A DNA stretch of 64,000 nt from Actinomycetota bacterium (lineage in GTDB: Bacteria; Actinomycetota; Acidimicrobiia; IMCC26256; PALSA-610): contig SXJP01000021.1 in the NCBI GenBank assembly GCA_005779395.1, positions 1 to 64,000 of the forward strand, written 5' to 3'. Of this stretch, positions 15,781 to 24,363 are shown piece by piece. A model generated the notes under the pieces. That model was not told the origin of the DNA and did no database searches. It saw only the letters and a program-made list of their open reading frames with translations. Numbering within the stretch: position 1 is the stretch's first letter; each line of letters opens with the position of its first letter. The position numbers were made by a program, and so were the translations under genes.

Positions 15781-17346
15781 GTGGTCGCTTCGCAAGACGC
15801 AACAGGTACACCCGATCCCTGCCCAGACTCATTGGTAGCTCCACGCGGACTCGGCCGCACACCCTACCTAATAAATTTTGCCGTCATTGTCGGGTTCGCC
15901 GCTTTGCTAGCAGCGACGCTGTTGCGCCATGAAATGTGGCGGGACGAGATACAGGCATGGAGCATCGCGAACTCGAGTTCAAGCTTGCGCGATCTATTCC
16001 ACAATCTTCGCTACGAAGGTCACCCAGTCCTGTGGTACTTGCTCTTGTTCCCAGTCGCTCGCGCATTCGATGCCCCAGAGGCAATGCAGGCTTTACAGTT
16101 CGTCGTTGGCGTCGGTGCCGTCGCGCTGCTTGTCTCACGTTCGCCGTTCACCCGCGTGCAGCGAACGCTTCTCCCGTTCGGCTTTTTCTTGGCTTTCGAA
16201 TTCGGAACGCTGTCACGTAGCTACGGACTCGGCACGCTGCTCGTCTTCGCGACTTGTGCCGCAGCTAACAAACAGAAACGTTGTTGGCCGTTGCTCGGGT
16301 TGCTAATAGGTCTGTTGTCGCTGACCAGCGCGTTCGGCGCTCTGGTTGGCCTGGCGATCTTGACTGGATTAGTAGTCGATGAGCGATACCGCAACAGAAG
16401 CAGGACCGACGACGGACCGACGCTCAACGCGATTGCAATCGGAACGACCATCGCGGTCATGGGCATGATCGCCGCTTACTTCCAGAGCGTGCCGCCCAAC
16501 AACGCTGGCGAGTTTCGCGGTTGGCGCACGAACGTTCACGCTGGTGACATCAGCTCAACCATCGCGTCTATCTGGCGTGCATTCATACCTATTCCTAAAT
16601 TCGAGCGCGAGTTCTGGAACACAAACATCGCTGATGGCCACGTTGGTCTTGCAGCAATCGTTTCGATCCTCATCTTTGCTTCAGTAATCAAGTTGTTCAG
16701 TTCTAAGCCTGGCGCGCTCGCTATGTGGGCCGTCGGGGTGGCATCAACGCTCGTATTCACCTACAGCAAGATCGGGTATGCAAGTAGCGGCCGCCATTAC
16801 GGCCACCTGTTCCTTCTGTTAGTAGCGATGTATTGGATTGCGCCATCGCTGCAGGCCTCGACCCAATCAATAGAAGGACAGGCACGTATTAGCCATCGCC
16901 GCTCTGAGCTACTCACGGCTGTCTTGCTTATCCATCTTGTTGCGGGGCTGTTCGCTGTTTCTACCGACTTGTTCGCGCCATTTTCTGACGGCAAATCCGT
17001 AGCGAAGTTCTTGCAGTCCTCGAAATACACCTCAACGGCGATTGTTGGGTATCCAGACAATGCTTCCTCGACGGTCGCTGGATACCTACAACGCGACATC
17101 TTCTTCCCGCAAGGTGGTCGTTCGGGTAGCTACGTCATTTGGGACAAGGACAGAAAGAAGCCGAGCGATTACTACGAGCAGCTCATCAATGCGATGACGA
17201 ATCAGGACGGCAGCGCCTTTTTGCTATTGCGCAATGAGCCGGTCGCTGAGTTGTCTTCGAACGTTGATTTGATTGAGTCGTTCGCCGATGGGATCGTCAG
17301 CGACGAACATTTCTGGTTGTACCGAGTAATCCCAGCTGACAGCTAG
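15781..17346 (+). CDS. Polytopic membrane protein, GT-C glycosyltransferase-like
   Basis: This 521-aa protein has about 10-12 predicted transmembrane helices. After the first helix comes RDEIQAWSIA in an extracytoplasmic loop, the Asp/Glu motif position that marks GT-C/PMT-like enzymes using polyprenyl-phosphate sugar donors. The following YEGHPVLWYLLLFP fits the same family (GT39/ArnT-like). The C-terminal 130 residues are soluble and extracytoplasmic (SKYTSTAIVGYPDNASST, YLQRDIFFPQGG). The start is GTG 15781, 18 bases after metH. The likely role is transfer of a pentose or hexose from a lipid carrier to a cell-surface glycan. It is the first gene of the large glycan region, although it may be co-transcribed with metH. 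Confidence 0.65.
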   Translation: MVASQDATGTPDPCPDSLVAPRGLGRTPYLINFAVIVGFAALLAATLLRHEMWRDEIQAWSIANSSSSLRDLFHNLRYEGHPVLWYLLLFPVARAFDAPEAMQALQFVVGVGAVALLVSRSPFTRVQRTLLPFGFFLAFEFGTLSRSYGLGTLLVFATCAAANKQKRCWPLLGLLIGLLSLTSAFGALVGLAILTGLVVDERYRNRSRTDDGPTLNAIAIGTTIAVMGMIAAYFQSVPPNNAGEFRGWRTNVHAGDISSTIASIWRAFIPIPKFEREFWNTNIADGHVGLAAIVSILIFASVIKLFSSKPGALAMWAVGVASTLVFTYSKIGYASSGRHYGHLFLLLVAMYWIAPSLQASTQSIEGQARISHRRSELLTAVLLIHLVAGLFAVSTDLFAPFSDGKSVAKFLQSSKYTSTAIVGYPDNASSTVAGYLQRDIFFPQGGRSGSYVIWDKDRKKPSDYYEQLINAMTNQDGSAFLLLRNEPVAELSSNVDLIESFADGIVSDEHFWLYRVIPADS

Positions 17347-17358
17347 GACGCGAACCCG

Positions 17359-18135
17359 TTAGCTAAGAATTGCGCGCGCTACGAGATCTGTGCCGAAGGC
17401 AGTCAGGATCGCCAAGTACAGAAGGCCCGTCGCTGACATGACAGCCGAGTAGTACTGCTCGCGCAGGGCCAGCCAAGTAACTCCAACTAATCCAATTGTT
17501 GTGATCGCGCTCACTACCCATACCCAGCCGAGCAGACCGTTGTAGCCATCATCGATGTGGCCGTTTAGAGCTGAGACCATGCCGGTGGGGATCAGCAGCG
17601 CGGCGACCTCGATTGGCCACAACCACGCATTCCAACGTACGAGTTGCTTAAGCGAATCGCGGCGCAATCCTGGCTGCACGAGATACCAGTGTCCGAGCAG
17701 CATGGAGTCGGAAATGCAGCCTAGGAATGCTGCGCCTACGACTAGACGTAACAGTGCAACTAAGAACGGTGCGCCCGTATCCATTGCTGCCACCACAAGG
17801 CTCGCCACGCCGAAAAGTGGTGCAACCCAATCCCAGCGCGGATCAAACGTCTGAAGAGTCCTGTACCTCACCGAAACACCCAACGCGAGCACTCCAGCCA
17901 TGGCCATCGCTATTGCGGTTAGGACTCCAAGCGCATGAGATGTATCGTTTAGTCCGTTTCCGATGGCTACAACAACCCCACCGGCGGCAAGTGCCACATA
18001 GACACTTCGCAATAACCATCCGTACCCAATACCAACTTCGCGTCCACGGGTCGTGACAGCACAAAATCCTAAGCCACCCGTGGCCCATTGGATCAAGAAC
18101 GTCGCCCCATCAAGCTTCAACGCTTGTGTCCCCAC
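17359..18135 (-). CDS. Multi-pass membrane protein of unknown function
   Basis: This 258-aa, very hydrophobic protein has about eight transmembrane segments and short loops (GFCAVTTRGREVGIGYGWLLR; LLGHWYLVQPGLRRDSLKQLVRW). A conserved-looking membrane motif, SDSMLLGHWYLVQPGL, places His, Trp and Tyr at the bilayer, which could bind heme or quinone, but I cannot assign a family. The start is GTG 18135. It is transcribed towards, and nearly abuts, the GT-C-like gene (12 bases between the stops), and is divergent from the sugar transferase gene at 18321. Confidence 0.65.
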   Translation of the reverse strand: MGTQALKLDGATFLIQWATGGLGFCAVTTRGREVGIGYGWLLRSVYVALAAGGVVVAIGNGLNDTSHALGVLTAIAMAMAGVLALGVSVRYRTLQTFDPRWDWVAPLFGVASLVVAAMDTGAPFLVALLRLVVGAAFLGCISDSMLLGHWYLVQPGLRRDSLKQLVRWNAWLWPIEVAALLIPTGMVSALNGHIDDGYNGLLGWVWVVSAITTIGLVGVTWLALREQYYSAVMSATGLLYLAILTAFGTDLVARAILS

Positions 18136-18320
18136 ACTCGCATCGCCAATTGAAAGTCGCGCAATGGAATCATCACAGGTCGAGTCTTGCAGACAGACCG
18201 CTCACATCCCGCCTCGGTCCGTCTGATCCAAATGCACGAAATCCTGGTGCTGTGCATGGCGCAGAGTCAAGAGAACTCGACGGCGCGCCGAAGTACCGAT
18301 CAAGGTCGGGAGCAAATGGA

Positions 18321-19799
18321 ATGCAATTAGATCCAGATACGGGCATCGCCAAGACAATTCACGCGCAACTCCCACCACCTGTCGGTGAGAGAGCAAGGCG
18401 GAGCGGCAACAACCGGATACTCCTTGCCGCTCTCTTGGGTTGCGACGTTCTCGCGGCAATGATCGGCTGGAGCATCACCTGGTGGATTTCGCAATCGACG
18501 GTGAACGGCCCGGCTTTCGTTTACATGCTCACGTCGATCATCGTGTTCCTCGCATTTCGGCAACGGCTCTATGTGACTCGCGCTTGTGCTGTACGCACCG
18601 TGGAGCTAGCACTCATCGGACGTGTTTCATTTCGAACCGGCCTCGTTGCGGGTCTAGTGCTCTGGCAGTCGGACTCGATAGCTCCACTGCAGATAACCGT
18701 TCTCGGGACAACAATTACTTTTGCTGCGATAGCAATATTGCGCGGCGCTTACCGGAGCGTCCTGATGGCAGCGCGCCGCGACGGGAAATATCGGCGGCCT
18801 GTGGTCGTCGTCGGGACTGACGGAGTTGGCGCAGACCTAGTGAGCCACATCGGGCGCAATCCTGCGTTCGGCTACGAGGTGCTCGGAGTTGTCGGAAACC
18901 ATGACTCATATCGGGTCAACGGCATCGAAGTCCCGTATCTCGGCGTAGTCGCGAACACCGTCGAACTCGCGCTTTTGACTGGCGCTAACGGCGCGATCGT
19001 GTCTGCTGGCGCCGCTCCTACTGTCGAGATAAACAAAATCATTCGCGACCTTCTAGCCACTGGCCTACATGTGCAGGTAACCCCGGGCCTCAGAGGTTTC
19101 GCCCACCGCCGCGTGACAACGCACGACATCGCCTACGAACCGTTGCTGTATTTAGAACCAGCGCAGCTCTCTAGCGCCCAGACTGCCGTGAAGCGAGCTA
19201 TCGATATGGTCGTGGCGCCGATTGTCTTGCTTGCTGCCGCCCCGGTATTCGTAGCGATCGCTATCGCTATCAAAGCGACTAGCCGAGGTCCAGTATTTTT
19301 CAAACAGACTCGCGTTGGTTATCGAGCGCGCACGTTCACGATCTACAAGTTCCGAACTATGGTCGACCATGCTGAACAACTTTCCGCAGCGCTCGAAGAA
19401 AAAAATCTTCGCGACGGACCGCTTTTTAAGATGGACAGCGACCCACGCGTCACAAAGGTCGGAAAAGTGTTGCGCGCGACGAGTCTCGACGAGTTACCGC
19501 AGCTATTGAACGTGATATTCGGCACGATGGCGCTAGTTGGACCGCGTCCAGCCCTCGACAGCGAGGTCACGGAGTTCGATGACGAACTGCTACGCCGGTT
19601 CTCCGTGCGGCCGGGGATGACAGGACTCTGGCAACTAGAAGCGCGGGACGATCCGAGTTTCGACGCATACCGTCGTCTCGATATTTTCTATGTCGAGAAC
19701 TGGTCTTTGTCGCTCGACACAGCCATAATCATTGGCACGATTGCCGATGTCATCGTGCGCTCAACTCGAGGCGCTCTCGGCGCATCTGTAGCTAACTAA
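18321..19799 (+). CDS. Polyprenyl-phosphate sugar-1-phosphate transferase (initiating exopolysaccharide/O-antigen enzyme)
   Basis: This 492-aa enzyme starts glycan assembly by moving a hexose-1-phosphate from a nucleotide sugar to a polyprenyl phosphate. ATG 18321 is preferred, with GGGAG eight bases upstream; the frame is open to 18126, but that part is unlike the family. Residues about 30-135 hold four transmembrane helices. Residues 150-280 are a Rossmann-like CoA-binding domain (VVVVGTDGVGADLVSHIGRN). Residues about 290-492 form the bacterial sugar transferase domain: one helix after KRAIDM, then FFKQTRVGYRARTFTIYKFRTM, SLDELPQLLNV, MALVGPRPAL and PGMTGLWQ. The acceptor is probably undecaprenyl or decaprenyl phosphate. 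The 3' end overlaps the convergent lipB-lipA gene by 8 bases. Confidence 0.9.
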   Translation: MQLDPDTGIAKTIHAQLPPPVGERARRSGNNRILLAALLGCDVLAAMIGWSITWWISQSTVNGPAFVYMLTSIIVFLAFRQRLYVTRACAVRTVELALIGRVSFRTGLVAGLVLWQSDSIAPLQITVLGTTITFAAIAILRGAYRSVLMAARRDGKYRRPVVVVGTDGVGADLVSHIGRNPAFGYEVLGVVGNHDSYRVNGIEVPYLGVVANTVELALLTGANGAIVSAGAAPTVEINKIIRDLLATGLHVQVTPGLRGFAHRRVTTHDIAYEPLLYLEPAQLSSAQTAVKRAIDMVVAPIVLLAAAPVFVAIAIAIKATSRGPVFFKQTRVGYRARTFTIYKFRTMVDHAEQLSAALEEKNLRDGPLFKMDSDPRVTKVGKVLRATSLDELPQLLNVIFGTMALVGPRPALDSEVTEFDDELLRRFSVRPGMTGLWQLEARDDPSFDAYRRLDIFYVENWSLSLDTAIIIGTIADVIVRSTRGALGASVAN

Positions 19800-21426
19800 A
19801 GCTTGCTGAGTTCTGAGCGAGCACGACACTGTCAGCCCCTTCGCGGGCATGGTAACTGCTACGAACTAGCGGACCACTAGCGACATGAGCGAACCCGAGG
19901 TCGCGCGCATACTCGCCGAGTTCTTCGAACTCATCTGGAGTCCACCAGCGCGCGACGGGCAGATGGCTGCGCGTCGGCTGCAAGTATTGCCCGATTGTTA
20001 GTAGGTCGACACCAACTGAACGGAGATCGGCGATAGCCGACTGCGTTTCGGTTCGCGTCTCGCCCAGGCCGACCATCAGACCGCTCTTGGTAGTCAGACC
20101 TGCGTCTTTGGCTACTGCGAGCACAGCGAGACTTCTGGCGTAACTCGCCGATGGCCTCGCCGCGCGTTGCAGCCGCGCGACCGTCTCGAGATTGTGGTTG
20201 AGCACATCTGGTCGTGCAGAAAATATTGAGCCGAGCGATTCGCTATTTCCTCTGCAATCAGAAATGAGAAGTTCGATCGTCGTAGCTGGCGATGCCTTGC
20301 GAATCGCTTCGACGGTTGCAGCAAAGATGGACGCGCCCCCATCAGCTAAGTCGTCGCGAGCGACGCAGGTAATGACACAATGAGCAAGACCCATCTCGAC
20401 GACGGCGCTAGCCACACGCTGAGGTTCGTCGAAATCGACTGGTAGTGGCCTTCGTGTATCGACTAGGCAGAAACCGCACGCTCTGGTGCAGCGACTCCCA
20501 AGAATCATGAAGGTTGCGGTCTTATCTGACCAACACTCATAAATATTTGGGCATCCAGCCTCTTCGCAAACGGTGTGCAGGTCGAGTCGTCGCATGCGTT
20601 TCTTCATGTCGATATAGTCGTCATCGAGTCGGACTTTCACCTTCATCCAACTCGGCCGCTTCTCATCGGCCGCTCCTTGCACGCCAGCCTGTGCAAGCCG
20701 ACCGAGCATGCGCACGGGACTAACTGCAGCGCCTCTGCTGAATGCCGAGAGATCGGACTCCTGCTCGCGCCAAACGGCATCGCTCCGATCGACTGCTAGA
20801 TAGCGGAACTCTTCGGCGAACCTTGCGACAATACGATCAGCCACGAGTTTCGGGTCTGTCGTTTTGCCGAGCAGCCTCGACATCGAAGTAACGGCCTTGT
20901 CGCGTATGCCACATGGCACGATGTGATCGAACATCGAGAGGTCAGGATCGATGTTTAGAGCGAATCCATGGCGAGTTCTGCCGCGGGCCACTCGGACGCC
21001 TATCGCAGCGATTTTCGCGTCATCGATCCAGACTCCAGTAAGCCCGGGAGTACGGCCAGCGACAATCCCAACGTCTGCTAGCACCTGAATCAGAACATCT
21101 TCAAGACGCCGCACATATGCGACAACGTCACGTTGACCTGCAGCGGATGCAGCCAGAGACACGATCGGGTACCCGACTAGTTGCCCTGGCCCGTGATAGG
21201 TCACATCGCCACCACGGTCTGCCACAACCAACTCGGCCCCTACCACACGCGGCTCGACAAGCACGTGCTCCTGCTTCGCCGAGCTTCCCAACGTGTAAAC
21301 GTGGGGGTGCTCTAGCAACAACAGATAATCAGCTTCTGTTCGCGAGTGCAGGGCCCTTTGTAGGCGCTCGGCTTCCTCGTACTCGACACGTCCTAGCCAA
21401 CGAGCCCTAAGGGTTCGGTCGCTCAC
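19792..21426 (-). CDS. lipB-lipA: Octanoyltransferase-lipoyl synthase fusion (LipB-LipA)
   Basis: One 544-aa reading frame covers both steps of de novo lipoylation. Residues 1-215 are LipB: RGGDVTYHGPGQLVGYPI, catalytic Lys138 (DDAKIAAIG) and Cys172 (VPCGIRDKAVTSM). These transfer octanoate from acyl-carrier protein to the lipoyl-domain lysine. Residues about 255-544 are LipA: auxiliary-cluster cysteines C287, C292, C298 (CEEAGCPNIYEC), radical-SAM cysteines C313, C317, C320 (CTRACGFC), then GLTTKSGLMVGLGET and TIGQYLQPTRSHLPV. These insert two sulfurs. A 40-residue linker joins them, and no stop or shift is visible. LipA usually ends with a conserved Arg-Ser-Ser-Tyr, present as VRSSYHA. The start ATG overlaps the E2 stop (ATGA at 21423-21426), so the genes are coupled. 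Confidence 0.95.
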   Translation of the reverse strand: MSDRTLRARWLGRVEYEEAERLQRALHSRTEADYLLLLEHPHVYTLGSSAKQEHVLVEPRVVGAELVVADRGGDVTYHGPGQLVGYPIVSLAASAAGQRDVVAYVRRLEDVLIQVLADVGIVAGRTPGLTGVWIDDAKIAAIGVRVARGRTRHGFALNIDPDLSMFDHIVPCGIRDKAVTSMSRLLGKTTDPKLVADRIVARFAEEFRYLAVDRSDAVWREQESDLSAFSRGAAVSPVRMLGRLAQAGVQGAADEKRPSWMKVKVRLDDDYIDMKKRMRRLDLHTVCEEAGCPNIYECWSDKTATFMILGSRCTRACGFCLVDTRRPLPVDFDEPQRVASAVVEMGLAHCVITCVARDDLADGGASIFAATVEAIRKASPATTIELLISDCRGNSESLGSIFSARPDVLNHNLETVARLQRAARPSASYARSLAVLAVAKDAGLTTKSGLMVGLGETRTETQSAIADLRSVGVDLLTIGQYLQPTRSHLPVARWWTPDEFEELGEYARDLGFAHVASGPLVRSSYHAREGADSVVLAQNSASFS

Positions 21427-22736
21427 GCGAGTTCAGACTCCCACTCGCGAGTCTCGATGACCTCTCGCATAAGACGAAGGAATGACGCTGCGTACGCTCC
21501 GTCGAAGGCGCGGTGATCCCAAGCAAGGGCGAGCACGCCAATGTGGTGAATTGCGATTGAGTCCTCGCCGTCTGGTCCTTCGACAACGACCGGTTTCTTG
21601 TGAATACCGTCGGTTGCAAGTATCGCGACTTGCGGTTGGTTGATGATCGGCAATGTCAAGGTCGTGCCGAATGGCCCCATGTTCGTGATAGTGAAGGTGC
21701 CGCCGCTTATCTCATCTGGTGTGAGTTGCTTAGAGCGTGCGGCGTTAGCGAGATCGCGAATTTCGCGTGCAATAGCTCTGAGTCTCTTGCCGTCCACGTT
21801 TCGGACCACTGGTGCGAGCAGCCCGGCATGATCTAGATCGATCGCTATGCCGAGGTTCACATCGTTGTGCACGACGAGCGAGTCGCCATCGACGGTCGCG
21901 TTCACGTTCGGAAACTCATGCACAGCATCTGCAAATGCGCGGGCAATGAACGGGAGGTAAGTAAGCGAGAAGCCTTCCTCTGCTTTGAACTCCGCCCCAA
22001 CCCTTCGACGAAGTCGTGCGATCTGTTCGAAGTCGACTTCGACCGACGTGTAGACGTGCGCGCTTGTCGCCTTCGACCTAATCATGTGTTCGGCAGTGCG
22101 GCGACGGAAATTATTGAATGGGACTACCTGGTCGCCGCCCACCCGCGGCGACACCGAACGCTGAGTAGGCATCGGTGACGCTGCAGTTGGCGAAGTAGCT
22201 GCACGCCCCCTAGCTGCTTCTGCGACATCGTTGCGCGTAACGCGGCCGCCCTCTCCTGTACCGCGAATCGAGTTCGGGTCAATCCCCGATTCTGTGATGA
22301 GTCGCCGAACAATTGGAGAAGCGACCACGCCGTTGCCTAGCCGATCCGGCTGTGGCGGCTCTGGCGTAGCTGCCGGTGCCGGACGTGGTTCCGACGGACG
22401 CTCGGGCTGCGCCTGAACCGGCACCTCCTGAACTTTCGCAACCGGAGCTGGCTCCGGCGCCTCGGCCACCGGGGCTGCTGCCGGCGTCGGTATCGCCGAG
22501 CCTGCCGCACCTATGACAGCTAGTACGACTCCGACCAAAACTGTGTCGCCCTCTGGCACCCTTATCTCGGTGACTACACCAGCGGTTGGCGACGGCACCT
22601 CGGAATCGACCTTGTCGGTAGAGACTTCGAAGAGCGGCTCGTCGACTGCGACTGTCTCTCCGACCTGCTTGAACCAACGCGTGATGGTTCCCTCGGTGAC
22701 GGTTTCACCAAGTTGGGGCATAGTCACATCTGTCAT
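21423..22736 (-). CDS. Dihydrolipoamide acyltransferase (E2) of a 2-oxoacid dehydrogenase complex
   Basis: This 437-aa E2 core transfers the acyl group from lipoamide to CoA. The start is the ATG at 22736, preceded by AAGGAGATAGCC. A longer frame to 22820 would overlap lpdA and is rejected. Residues 1-80 form one lipoyl domain with the modified lysine in the STDKVDSE motif. Residues about 85-130 are an Ala/Pro-rich hinge. Residues about 140-175 are the subunit-binding domain (ASPIVRRLITESGIDPNSIRG). Residues 205-437 are the catalytic domain with LALAWDHRAFDGAY supplying the catalytic His and Asp. No E1 gene is present, so the substrate (2-oxoglutarate, pyruvate or branched-chain oxoacids) is undecided. 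The operon order lpdA-E2-lipBA means its own lipoylation enzymes are made with it. Confidence 0.92.
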   Translation of the reverse strand: MTDVTMPQLGETVTEGTITRWFKQVGETVAVDEPLFEVSTDKVDSEVPSPTAGVVTEIRVPEGDTVLVGVVLAVIGAAGSAIPTPAAAPVAEAPEPAPVAKVQEVPVQAQPERPSEPRPAPAATPEPPQPDRLGNGVVASPIVRRLITESGIDPNSIRGTGEGGRVTRNDVAEAARGRAATSPTAASPMPTQRSVSPRVGGDQVVPFNNFRRRTAEHMIRSKATSAHVYTSVEVDFEQIARLRRRVGAEFKAEEGFSLTYLPFIARAFADAVHEFPNVNATVDGDSLVVHNDVNLGIAIDLDHAGLLAPVVRNVDGKRLRAIAREIRDLANAARSKQLTPDEISGGTFTITNMGPFGTTLTLPIINQPQVAILATDGIHKKPVVVEGPDGEDSIAIHHIGVLALAWDHRAFDGAYAASFLRLMREVIETREWESELA

Positions 22737-22746
22737 GGCTATCTCC

Positions 22747-24147
22747 TTATGAGTGCAATGATCGGCCGGTGAGTGCGAGCGCGCTCTCGCCGAAAAGTTC
22801 CGAAAGAGTCGGGTGCGCATGAATCAGGCGGCCAATGTCGTGTGTGGTGGCCTGCCAGTTCACGGCAAGAAAACCTTCGGTAAGCAGTTCTGTAACCCAT
22901 GGGCCACAGAGATGCACGCCCAATATCGTGCCTGTCCCCTTCTCAGCGACGATCTTGACGAGTCCATCTGTATCGCCGATAATCATGGCTCGACCATTGC
23001 CCATAAACCTGTGTACTGAAGTCTCAATATCGATGCCCTTGGCTTTTGCGGCGTCTTCTGTCAGCCCGCAAAACGCGACCTCGGGGTGGCAGTAGATGCC
23101 GAATGGCACCTTGTCGTACTCAATCGGTACAGGATTCTCGCCGAGAAACTCTTGGATTGCGACGATGGCTTCGCCGAACGCCACATGGGCTAGCTGCGGG
23201 GTGTTGACAAGGTCACCAACGGCATAAACGCCGGGCGAACTCGTGCGCAGCGTGCCATCGGCAACTACGAAACCGCGTTCGTCGATCATGATGCCGTGTT
23301 CGAGCAGGCCGACACCCTCGGTACGCGGCCGTCGTCCTACGCTCACGATCACAAGGTCTACCTCGAGTTGTTCTTCGACTTCCTTGGCTACGTATCTGAC
23401 GGTTACTGCTTTATCTGTCGTGTCAGCAGCGATGATTTTGACGCCGGTCAGGGCTTTGATGCCACGCTTGGCGAATGCCCTAGCAGCGGTCTGCGCGACT
23501 TGAGCATCGACACCCGTGAGCAGCTGTGGCAAGGCCTCAAGAATCGTGACTTCGCTTCCGACGTCACGCAAGAACGATGCAAACTCACACCCGATAGCGC
23601 CACCACCGACGACAGCGACACGACTTGGCACCGTATCGAGTTGGAGCACATGGTCGGAAGACATGATGCGAACTCCGTCGTACTCGAACCCAGGAAGCGA
23701 TAACGCCCGAGGCACAGAACCCATCGCTAGAACAACAGCGCGACCTACAAGTTCTCGCCCGTCATCGCACACGACCGTGCGTTCTTTGCCCGCCGCAAGA
23801 CTCCCCCGCGAGTTCACCATTGTCACCTTGCGGCCCTTCAACAAGCCTTCGAGACCCTTAGTGAGCCCATCGACGATCCCGTTCTTGCGGACTTGGCTCG
23901 TTGCTAGATCGATCGTCGGTTCTGAGGTACCTACTCCGAAGGCATGGGCGTGGCGCACTGTACGAACAACCGTTGCCGTCTCCAACAACTCTTTCGCTGG
24001 AATACAGCCCCGATGTAGGCATGTGCCTCCGAGCCGCTGTTCTTCGACAACAGCGCAGTTGAGGCCAGCGCTCGCTCCATAAAGTGCGGCGGCGTAGCCA
24101 CCCGGGCCGCCACCAAGGACTACAACATCGAATTCCTCAGGCACCAA
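22747..24147 (-). CDS. lpdA: Dihydrolipoyl dehydrogenase (E3)
   Basis: This 466-aa flavoprotein re-oxidises dihydrolipoamide with NAD+. It shows the FAD-binding VVVLGGGPGGYAAA at the N terminus, the redox pair GGTCLHRGCIPAKEL (the usual NVG between cysteines is HRG here), a second dinucleotide motif VAVVGGGAIGCEFASF, the TSSPGVYAVGDL FAD motif, and the C-terminal HAHPTLSE active-site His/Glu pair. The start is GTG 24147 with GAGGGAG just upstream. It ends 11 bases before the E2 ATG, so it heads the lipoate operon. Length and motifs are complete. Confidence 0.96.
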   Translation of the reverse strand: MVPEEFDVVVLGGGPGGYAAALYGASAGLNCAVVEEQRLGGTCLHRGCIPAKELLETATVVRTVRHAHAFGVGTSEPTIDLATSQVRKNGIVDGLTKGLEGLLKGRKVTMVNSRGSLAAGKERTVVCDDGRELVGRAVVLAMGSVPRALSLPGFEYDGVRIMSSDHVLQLDTVPSRVAVVGGGAIGCEFASFLRDVGSEVTILEALPQLLTGVDAQVAQTAARAFAKRGIKALTGVKIIAADTTDKAVTVRYVAKEVEEQLEVDLVIVSVGRRPRTEGVGLLEHGIMIDERGFVVADGTLRTSSPGVYAVGDLVNTPQLAHVAFGEAIVAIQEFLGENPVPIEYDKVPFGIYCHPEVAFCGLTEDAAKAKGIDIETSVHRFMGNGRAMIIGDTDGLVKIVAEKGTGTILGVHLCGPWVTELLTEGFLAVNWQATTHDIGRLIHAHPTLSELFGESALALTGRSLHS

Positions 24148-24263
24148 AAACTCCCTCAGTCATGCCAATTCAAGTACTTCTGAAACAAACTTGCCAGGGT
24201 CCCATTCTCTACCAATCGACGCTAAAGCGCCTCACCGCAGTGTCGCTCCAGAATCCAACTGCG

Positions 24264-24359
24264 TTACGACCTAGCGAGCATAAGGAAAAACACTGCGGAT
24301 GCCACCAAGATCCCTAGTGCGCAAGCCGACGAGAGCAAAAGGAGAGTACGGGTCTTCAT
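24264..24359 (-). CDS. Possible 31-aa single-span membrane peptide
   Basis: This small frame encodes MKTRTLLLLSSACALGILVA followed by SAVFLMLARS: a positive start, one 22-residue hydrophobic helix and a short Arg-Ser tail, which is an organised profile for a membrane peptide. Its ATG lies 4 bases after the stop of the upstream glycosyltransferase gene on the same strand, the spacing of a coupled operon member. The ribosome-binding site is weak (AGGATTAGG, overlapping the upstream stop). The remaining gap to lpdA (24148-24263) shows nothing clear. The call rests on composition and spacing only. Confidence 0.45.
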   Translation of the reverse strand: MKTRTLLLLSSACALGILVASAVFFLMLARS

Positions 24360-24363
24360 CGGC

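Noticed and set aside
18126..18320. 5' extension of the sugar transferase frame
   Set aside because: The extra 65 residues are polar and unlike family N termini, and ATG 18321 has a good ribosome-binding site.
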